From Thermoflexales bacterium (lineage in GTDB: Bacteria; Chloroflexota; Anaerolineae; B4-G1; SLSP01), in contig WFQZ01000328.1 of the NCBI GenBank assembly GCA_015486785.1, positions 1 through 15,286 of the forward strand: a stretch of 15,286 bases of DNA, read 5' to 3'. Shown one piece after another: positions 1-5,871 of the stretch. The notes below the pieces were generated by a model. That model had not been told where the DNA came from. It searched no databases and worked only from the letters and a program-made list of their open reading frames with translations. A program made the position numbers and the translations under genes. Positions within the stretch are counted from its first letter, which is position 1, and every line of letters starts with the position of its first letter.

Positions 1-31
1 CCCGGAACGAATGAACAAGGACAGATTTTGT

Positions 32-106
32 GATACAATACATTTGAGCCAACCTCGTTGGAGGAGATCGGGTACATTGTATCTGATTTTGCAGGTTGGC
101 TCAAAT
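32..106. repeat. Interlocking inverted repeats beyond the glycosyltransferase gene
   Basis: Two perfect inverted repeats interleave in the order A-B-A'-B'. Arm A is GATACAAT at 32-39, with its complement at 76-83. Arm B is ATTTGAGCCAACCT at 42-55, with its 14-base complement at 93-106. A small hairpin (CCAAC, loop of three, GTTGG, 49-61) overlaps the left B arm and would compete with it. The interleaved order cannot form one nested hairpin; it could form a pseudoknot in RNA, alternative folds, or protein-binding sites in DNA. The right B arm overlaps the -35 box, and the right A arm overlaps the -10 box, of the minus-strand promoter described next. A paired operator is therefore one reading. 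Function is unknown. Confidence 0.6.
76..104 (-). promoter_or_regulatory. Sigma-70-type promoter firing leftward out of the window
   Basis: On the minus strand TTGAGC (104-99) is followed after exactly 17 bases by TACAAT (81-76), close to the TTGACA/TATAAT consensus. It lies immediately beyond the stop of the glycosyltransferase gene, so it would drive a gene left of position 1. Transcription would start near position 69, and the transcript would begin with the left copies of the inverted repeats. I see no convincing start codon with a ribosome binding site before the window ends. Confidence 0.5.
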
Positions 107-109
107 CCA

Positions 110-3100
110 TTATGGGCACGCCCGGCCCCCTTTTTCAACCACTTTACGAACCCCAGAGCCGATTTCGGCTACCTGTATGTCCCCAATATGATACGCTCTC
201 CCCACGGTGATCGTGCCGATCTGCGCTCGCGCGTCTGGCAGCAAAGCCCCGTCCGCCGCACGCAGCGGGATGCGTCCCCCGCTTTCCGCATCGTACAGCC
301 CCACGGTGATCGTGTAAGTCCCCGGCGGAGTTCCCGCGAGCGGCGTGAGGCGATGCGTGTCCGCGATCACTTGCCCGGCCAGCCAACTGGAAGTGGGCGC
401 GTGTCCCTCCGCCGGCTGACGGTCCGACTGCCCCCAGATGTGGCCGTCTGCCCCCAGCAGATGCACAAAGACCGTGTAATCGGCATCCGCCGCCCCTTGT
501 GCCTGCCAAAACAGCGTCACGCTGAAGGTCGCCCCCGGCTGCACCTCGGCGGGCCAATCCCCGCCCCGCAGCCACCCGAACGTCCCCACGGTCACCGTGA
601 GCGGCGTCTGCGGGGGATGCGGGAAGCTGAAGTTGGCTTCCCGCCGTCGGAGCTTGACTGTGCCCAGCGTGAGCGGTGGCGCATCGCCCACCGCCAGCGT
701 GAGCGCACACGCCCCGCCGGGCAAGCGCGGCGAAGTGCGCGGCGCGTACCTCGTTTCGTAGCGATACCCCATCGGCCACGATGCCGGATTGCCGGGCGCG
801 AGCGGCAATCGCCCGCCGTCCCGCGCCCCCTCGCAAGCCAGCCCCCAGGTGATGCGGTCGGGGGGCGAGCCTGCCGTGCGCTCCCAGCTCAAGCGGAAGG
901 ACAGCCGATCTCCGGCGGTCGCCTCCGTGGGCAACGCGGCCCCGGTCAGCCGCAGCCCGGCGAGCGCGTCCTCGCGCGGCGGCAGCGACGATGCCTCCGC
1001 CGGATAGGGCGCAGGCGTGATCGTCACCGGCCCCAAGCGGAGGCTCGTGCCTCGGAACGTCCCATCCGCCTGCCAGATGCCCAGCCGCTTGGTGTGTGCG
1101 TCAAACAAGCTCAACGTCGCCGTGTACGTGCCGGGCGGCAGATCAAGCGGCAAGGGGATGTACGTCGTCCCTTCCGTGATTTCCCCCGCAGGCCAGCGAT
1201 CACTGGGCCAAGTGATCCTGTTCACCAAGTCACCGCCGCCCTCTGCCCACACCAGCCCCCCGGCGGATAGCGTCAGATAAGCGGTGCGCCGGTCCGGCGG
1301 AGCTTGGGGCCGCCAGCGGAGCTGGATCGCCAGCGCATCGGGCGCGTGCGCCTCCGGCGGCCACGCCGCCGCCAGCAGATCAAGGTCGCCGCCGAAGCGG
1401 GCGCGGATACTACCCGGCGGCAGCTCATCCCGCAAGGTGCAAGTGACCACGGGCAGTTGGTTGCGCTGCACCGGCGGGGAACATTCCGCCACCGGCGCGA
1501 GCAGTTCCGCGAGTTGCGCTTCGGTCAGCGGATCGCAGGCCGACGCCTGCACCCAATGGAACGGCTCGCCCGTTGAAAGCCGCTGCGCCAGCCAGGCGCG
1601 GAGCGTGGACGCATCGCTCTGCGGAGCGACCGCCTCGTCTGGCAGCCCCGGCAGGTGCGCGGGCGCGATCAGCGTGCCCGACGGCCAACGTGCAGTGCGG
1701 ATCGTGATCGTGGTTAAGGGCAGCCCCGCCCAACGCAGCGTTTCCGTAGCTCCCCGGTCGTTGAGCAGTGCGTCGGCGCACGGACGGCGATCCTCGCGCC
1801 AAGGGAGCGTGCGGCCGGGGAAAAATGGCGCGGTGCCCGGCACATTGTCGCTGAGCAAAGTGGCGGCTTGCGGATCGGGCAGCTCCCGCGCGGCCAGCGA
1901 GGCCCCCAGCCCGGAAGCCTCGCCCCAGCCCAGCGGGATGACGTGCCGCGCCACCCAAGGGCCGCCCAGCAACGGATCGGCCTCATAGAGCGGCAGGATC
2001 GTCACCGTGGCCCACGGCAGCAGCAACAGCGGCAGCGACCACCGCCACCAACGTTGCGCGGCCCAAGCTCGCGCCGCCGGGACGGTCAGCAGGAGGATCG
2101 CGCTCAAGGCGTAGCGGTCGAATTTCTTGTCCGGCAAGGTGATCGCCAGCAAGTAGATCAGGGCCGGCCAGGTGAACCGGCTGCTCAGTCCCCGCGAGCC
2201 TTTGACGGCTGACGCCCCGCGCATCAGGAGGAAGCTCAGCCCCAGCAGCACCGGCGGCGTGAGCCGCCACAGCAGCACCGCCGGGTAAAATCGGGCGTCG
2301 GGCGTCGTGGTGACGTGCCCCGCGAAGTACACCGGGCGCAGTCCGATGCTTTCGTGGTACGAAACGGCTTGCGTCAGCACTTCCAGCGCGTGGCGCGGAC
2401 TGCCCCACAGGGGCGGGTTGAGCAGCGCGTAGCCGATGACGGTGGCGCAGGCCAGCCCCAAAACTTGCGCTCCGCGCTCCGCCCAGGGGCTGCGGCGATC
2501 CATCAACAGCGCGAGCGCCAGCCCCGGGGCCAGCAGCAATCCCAGCGTCTTGCTCAATCCCGCCAGAGCCAGCCACGCCCCGGCGAGCAGCAGCCGCCTC
2601 CAGGAATGTCGCCCGTCCCGCCTGGGGAGCAAGGTCAACGCGGCCAGCAGGCCGAACGTGGCTTGGAGCGCGTCCGTGTGCAGCAAGGCACTGTGCCCGA
2701 TGTAGAACGGATCAAGGGCCAGAAAGACCGCCAGCAGCCGCGCGGTGCGTTCGTCAAGCCGCGCACGGGCCAGTAGGTAAGCCAGCATCACGCCCAGCGA
2801 GCTGACGCCCACCACGGCGAGTCGTCCCGCCGGCAGAAAGTAGTTCAGGTGATGAAAGGCCGCGCTGTTTTCGGGGGCCAGCCACGCCAGGTTGCGAATC
2901 CAGGCCAGGTGGGCTTGGCTTTCCGCTGTATGCCACATAGTTTGGGCTTGAATCCCCAATGCGCCCAAGGCCATCGTGGTGATCCCCGGATGGCCGGTTT
3001 GGGGGATGGCGGCCCAGTCGTGCCGGAGCACGGCGTCGCGGAAGAGTACGGAGCGGTAAACCCAGATCGGCTCGTCGGGCGTCACGTAGCGGCCCAGCGG

Positions 3101-3166
3101 AATCAGCCGCACGAGGATCGCCAGCAAGAGTAAAGCCCACGGGCGTATTTTTGCAGAAACGTTCAT
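110..3166 (-). CDS. Family 39-like (GT-C fold) membrane glycosyltransferase with C-terminal beta-sandwich modules
   Basis: Predicted 1018-residue integral membrane protein that probably transfers a sugar from a lipid-phosphate donor to an acceptor outside the membrane. Residues 8-25 form the first membrane segment. They are followed by the external loop with the acidic pair D31-E32 expected of GT-C enzymes. A second acidic motif (HTDAL, about 163-167) follows. About eight to ten further hydrophobic segments run to residue 395, and a K-F-D-R-Y motif at 348-352 resembles the conserved loop of ArnT/PMT-like proteins. Residues 400-580 look soluble. Residues 580-720, 735-840 and 855-990 look like related beta-sandwich modules; two contain the PPGTY turn (677-681 and 947-951) typical of a module often attached to such proteins in Chloroflexota. 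Acceptor and donor are unknown. I chose the ATG at 3166 because the upstream in-frame ATG at 3193 lies inside the terminator hairpin. The gene follows the kinase operon but is separated from it by that terminator. Confidence 0.8.
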   Translation of the reverse strand: MNVSAKIRPWALLLLAILVRLIPLGRYVTPDEPIWVYRSVLFRDAVLRHDWAAIPQTGHPGITTMALGALGIQAQTMWHTAESQAHLAWIRNLAWLAPENSAAFHHLNYFLPAGRLAVVGVSSLGVMLAYLLARARLDERTARLLAVFLALDPFYIGHSALLHTDALQATFGLLAALTLLPRRDGRHSWRRLLLAGAWLALAGLSKTLGLLLAPGLALALLMDRRSPWAERGAQVLGLACATVIGYALLNPPLWGSPRHALEVLTQAVSYHESIGLRPVYFAGHVTTTPDARFYPAVLLWRLTPPVLLGLSFLLMRGASAVKGSRGLSSRFTWPALIYLLAITLPDKKFDRYALSAILLLTVPAARAWAAQRWWRWSLPLLLLPWATVTILPLYEADPLLGGPWVARHVIPLGWGEASGLGASLAARELPDPQAATLLSDNVPGTAPFFPGRTLPWREDRRPCADALLNDRGATETLRWAGLPLTTITIRTARWPSGTLIAPAHLPGLPDEAVAPQSDASTLRAWLAQRLSTGEPFHWVQASACDPLTEAQLAELLAPVAECSPPVQRNQLPVVTCTLRDELPPGSIRARFGGDLDLLAAAWPPEAHAPDALAIQLRWRPQAPPDRRTAYLTLSAGGLVWAEGGGDLVNRITWPSDRWPAGEITEGTTYIPLPLDLPPGTYTATLSLFDAHTKRLGIWQADGTFRGTSLRLGPVTITPAPYPAEASSLPPREDALAGLRLTGAALPTEATAGDRLSFRLSWERTAGSPPDRITWGLACEGARDGGRLPLAPGNPASWPMGYRYETRYAPRTSPRLPGGACALTLAVGDAPPLTLGTVKLRRREANFSFPHPPQTPLTVTVGTFGWLRGGDWPAEVQPGATFSVTLFWQAQGAADADYTVFVHLLGADGHIWGQSDRQPAEGHAPTSSWLAGQVIADTHRLTPLAGTPPGTYTITVGLYDAESGGRIPLRAADGALLPDARAQIGTITVGRAYHIGDIQVAEIGSGVRKVVEKGGRACP

Positions 3167-3180
3167 TTGCTGCCTAAAAG

Positions 3181-3214
3181 ACAGACCAGACAAGCAATTC
3201 CTTGTCTGGTCTGT
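3181..3214 (-). terminator. Intrinsic terminator after the kinase operon
   Basis: A perfect 14-base-pair stem (ACAGACCAGACAAG at 3181-3194, complement at 3201-3214) has a 6-base loop. On the minus strand it is followed by C then TTTT. It starts 27 bases past the kinase stop codon and ends 14 bases before the glycosyltransferase ATG. The T-run is short, so readthrough is plausible. The hairpin could therefore set the ratio between the kinase operon and the glycosyltransferase, since no good separate promoter for the latter is visible. Confidence 0.75.
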
Positions 3215-3241
3215 GAAGGTTCGCTAACGTTGGTTATGCGC

Positions 3242-5377
3242 TTAATGCCATTGCAGTTTTTCGGCCAACGCGGCTTTGGTGTAAGGCTTGACGAACATAT
3301 CCCGCACGCCAAAGCGCATCACTTCCATCGTGCGCTCCACGCGCAGGTCGGAAGTCGTCACCAGTGTCTTTTCCCCGGCTCCGGCCTTGGAGATGCGCTT
3401 GAGGATGCGGTTGCTGGGCGTCTCGCGGATCAGGTCGTCCACCAGGATGATGTCAAACGGCACCACGTCGGAGGGCACATCGGGCAGTAGCGCGACCGTG
3501 TTACCGGCCTCAACGAGCACGTTTTCCACGAAGCGGCTCCAGGGGTCTTCGTCGTCAATGAGCAGGATGGATGCGCCGGCGGGCAGGACTGCCGGTTCGA
3601 GTTTGCCGATGAAGACCGGCACGAGGATCTCAAAGATCGCGCCGCCCTTCTCGCGGTTGTCGGCCTTGATCTTGCCGTCGATCTGCTTGAGGATTTGCAG
3701 ACAGGCTGAAAGTCCCAAGCCCGCGTGTTTCGCGCCTTTGGTGGTGTAGAACGCGGCCCACATCTTGTCCATCACGTCTTTGGGGATGCCGGGGCCGTTA
3801 TCGGCGATGCGCACCGCCACGTACAGCACACCGGCTTCTTCCTCAGGATCGATTTCGATTTCAATCTGGGGTTGCTCGACTGCCTCCGTGGCATCCAGGG
3901 CATTCTGGAGCACGTAGCGCAGAGCGCGGATCAATTGGGTGCTGTCGGCCACGACGCGCGGGAGCTGCGGGGCGACGGAGAGTTTCACGATGTCGTCGGC
4001 GATCTTCATCTCGGTGATGGCGTCACGCACGACGTCTTCGAGGATGACGGGGCTGGGTTCGTGTTCGCGGGCCGGGCCGATGAGGTGCTCTTTGACCTCA
4101 ACGATCAGGCGGGCACTGTCTTCAACCAGCATCAGGTCTTCCAGCATTGATTCTTTGGTCTCCGGATCGACGCCGGTCAGTTCGGCTACGTCCTCGTGCA
4201 GCCGCTGTGCGCTGATGGTGATGGGCAAGGCTTTGTTGCCGATCCAGTGGATGGCTTCGGTGGTCGCCGTGGCGATGGCCTCGAAGGTCTTGGTGCGCAG
4301 GAGTTCCGCGTGGGCTTCTTCCAACTCGCGCAGGAGTTTGGCGTTGGCCAGGGCTACGGCCAGTTGATCGGCCATCGCTTGCAGCGAGCTGATGTCCTCG
4401 TCGCTGAAGGCGGCTTCTTCCACGCTCTGCACCGTCACCGCGCCGATGGCTTCGTCGCGCACGATGAGCGGCAAGGCCATCTCGGAGCGGGTCAAGGGCA
4501 AGTGCGGGTTCTTGAAGTGTACCGCTTCGACGCCCACATCCAGCGCGATGCGTGCCCGTTGCTCGGCGATGGAGGCCCCGATCATTGAAAGGCCGCCTAC
4601 GCGCAGCTTGTGCCCTTCGGCTACCATGATGCGTCCGGCTTCGCCGCGTCCGGCGCGGAGCACGGCCCATTCGCCCGTCTCGTCAAGCAGGAAAACACCG
4701 GCGTAGTAGAAACCGTAGGTTTCGCAGATGATGTCCACCGTCTTGTGGAGCAGTTCGTCCAGGTCTAGGATCATCGTGACGTTGCGCCCGACTTCGGCGG
4801 CGGCTTCGAGAAGCCTCGCGCGTCGTTCCGCGCGGGCCAGCACTTCTTTGTACTCGGCGTAGTGCCGCGCGTTGGAGATCGCAATCGCCAACTGGTCGGC
4901 CATGGCCTGCAGGGCGGTGATGTCCTCCTCTGAGAAGGCGGCTTCTTCCACGCTCTGCACCGTCAAGGCCCCGATGACCTCATCCCCTACGGCCAGCGGC
5001 AAGGCCATTTCGGAGCGGGTCAAGGGCAAATGGGGGTTTTTGAAGTGTACCGGTTCTTCGCCCACGTCTAGCGCGATCAAGGCTTTGTTACGGCTGGTTG
5101 CTGCCCCGATCATTGAGAGGCCGCCCACGCGCAACTTGTGCCCTTCGGCCAACATTGCTTTTCCGGCTTCTCCGCGTCCGGCGTGCAACACGGCCCACTC
5201 TTTGGCCTCGTCGAGTAGGAATACGCCCGCGTAGTAAAATCCAAACTCCTCGCAGATAATATCCACCGTCTTCTGCAAAAGTTCGTCCAGGTCCAGAATT
5301 GAGATGATATTCCTGCTAACTTGTGCCCCGGCTTGCAACAGGGCTGCACGTCGCTCTGCTAAAGACACTTTGTCCAT
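3242..5377 (-). CDS. Soluble hybrid histidine kinase: GAF-GAF-kinase-receiver
   Basis: 711-residue cytoplasmic sensor kinase with no signal peptide or membrane segment. GAF 1 covers about 12-171 and GAF 2 about 188-347; the two copies are exactly 176 residues apart. A helical linker leads to an unusual H-box (H377-W-I-G-N381-K). The His-x3-Asn spacing suits a phosphoacceptor helix, but the usual proline directly after the Asn is missing. The ATPase part shows an N-box at N492, G1 as D526-N-G-P-G530, an F-box at F543 (AFYTTK), and G2 as G553-L-G555. The C-terminus (602-711) is a receiver with D608/D609, likely phosphoacceptor D647, T674 or T675, and K697. It can therefore hold a phosphoryl group on both His and Asp. 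The ligand of the GAF domains is not evident. The start is supported by AAGGAG eight bases upstream, right behind the stop of the receiver gene 19 bases away, so the two are co-transcribed. Confidence 0.9.
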   Translation of the reverse strand: MDKVSLAERRAALLQAGAQVSRNIISILDLDELLQKTVDIICEEFGFYYAGVFLLDEAKEWAVLHAGRGEAGKAMLAEGHKLRVGGLSMIGAATSRNKALIALDVGEEPVHFKNPHLPLTRSEMALPLAVGDEVIGALTVQSVEEAAFSEEDITALQAMADQLAIAISNARHYAEYKEVLARAERRARLLEAAAEVGRNVTMILDLDELLHKTVDIICETYGFYYAGVFLLDETGEWAVLRAGRGEAGRIMVAEGHKLRVGGLSMIGASIAEQRARIALDVGVEAVHFKNPHLPLTRSEMALPLIVRDEAIGAVTVQSVEEAAFSDEDISSLQAMADQLAVALANAKLLRELEEAHAELLRTKTFEAIATATTEAIHWIGNKALPITISAQRLHEDVAELTGVDPETKESMLEDLMLVEDSARLIVEVKEHLIGPAREHEPSPVILEDVVRDAITEMKIADDIVKLSVAPQLPRVVADSTQLIRALRYVLQNALDATEAVEQPQIEIEIDPEEEAGVLYVAVRIADNGPGIPKDVMDKMWAAFYTTKGAKHAGLGLSACLQILKQIDGKIKADNREKGGAIFEILVPVFIGKLEPAVLPAGASILLIDDEDPWSRFVENVLVEAGNTVALLPDVPSDVVPFDIILVDDLIRETPSNRILKRISKAGAGEKTLVTTSDLRVERTMEVMRFGVRDMFVKPYTKAALAEKLQWH
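4304..5359 (-). repeat. Two tandem 176-codon GAF units in the downstream kinase
   Basis: Residues 7-182 and 183-358 of this kinase are two copies of one unit: a linker motif (AERRA/ARLL) followed by a GAF domain. Matching landmarks such as the NPHLPLTRSEMALPL block recur 176 residues (528 bases) apart. At the DNA level the stretch around GAGCGGGTCAAGGGCAA is identical in both copies (near 4487 and 5014). Confidence 0.85.
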
Positions 5378-5396
5378 TCGTAAACTCCTTAAAAAT

Positions 5397-5801
5397 TTAG
5401 TCTTCGAGAATATCTTCGATCAGGTCCAGCAATCCACGTTCACGACCTTTCACGAAATATGCCTTTGCGCCCAGGGTGACCGCCTCTTTAGCCAGGGTTA
5501 CTTCGTCGAAGGCTGTGAGCACCACTACCGGGAAGGAACTGTCGATTTTCATCAATTCTCCCAGCAACTCTAGCCCGGCTTTGGAGTCTTCTTCCCCTTC
5601 CAGGTTAGGCATGTTCAGGTCCAATAAAGCGATGTCGAACGGTTCTCCTTCCTCCAGTGCTTGCTTAAATAGCTCAAGCCCTTTTCCGGCAGAGTCCGCC
5701 GTGTCTACATCGTATCCGGCCCGCAGTAAGGTTTTCTCCATACTGCGCCGGACCATCCTCTCATCGTCCACCAGCAAAACGCGAATTTCCTCCTCCGTCA
5801 T
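5397..5801 (-). CDS. Stand-alone receiver-domain response regulator
   Basis: 134 residues forming a single CheY-like receiver with no output domain. The acidic pocket is D12-D13, the phosphoacceptor is D61 (in LLDLNMP), the switch threonine is T96, and the conserved lysine is K118 (FVKG). The loop after the phosphoacceptor is a few residues longer than usual and acidic (EGEED, about 68-72); it could shape partner choice or phosphorylation lifetime. It sits between the two hybrid kinases, 70 bases after the first and 19 bases before the second. It is likely a shuttle or target within this relay rather than a transcription factor. AGGAGA six bases before the ATG supports the start. Confidence 0.92.
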   Translation of the reverse strand: MTEEEIRVLLVDDERMVRRSMEKTLLRAGYDVDTADSAGKGLELFKQALEEGEPFDIALLDLNMPNLEGEEDSKAGLELLGELMKIDSSFPVVVLTAFDEVTLAKEAVTLGAKAYFVKGRERGLLDLIEDILED

Positions 5802-5871
5802 ATGTCTCTCCTGTTTCCCCGTGAAATGTTAAAAATAGTTCTTCTGACTTACGCCAGCGAATCGCTTATGT

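Noticed and set aside
11..1270. 419-codon plus-strand frame over the glycosyltransferase gene
   Set aside because: Its translation is arginine- and proline-rich without domain features and is antisense to a well-supported coding region.
3167..3193. Upstream ATG at 3193 for the glycosyltransferase
   Set aside because: It falls inside the stem of the intrinsic terminator; the ATG at 3166 directly precedes the first membrane segment.
5802..5871. Possible terminator between the first kinase and the receiver gene
   Set aside because: Only a 4-base stem (AGCG/CGCT, near 5857-5867) is seen and the T-run is not adjacent to it; the genes are best read as one operon.
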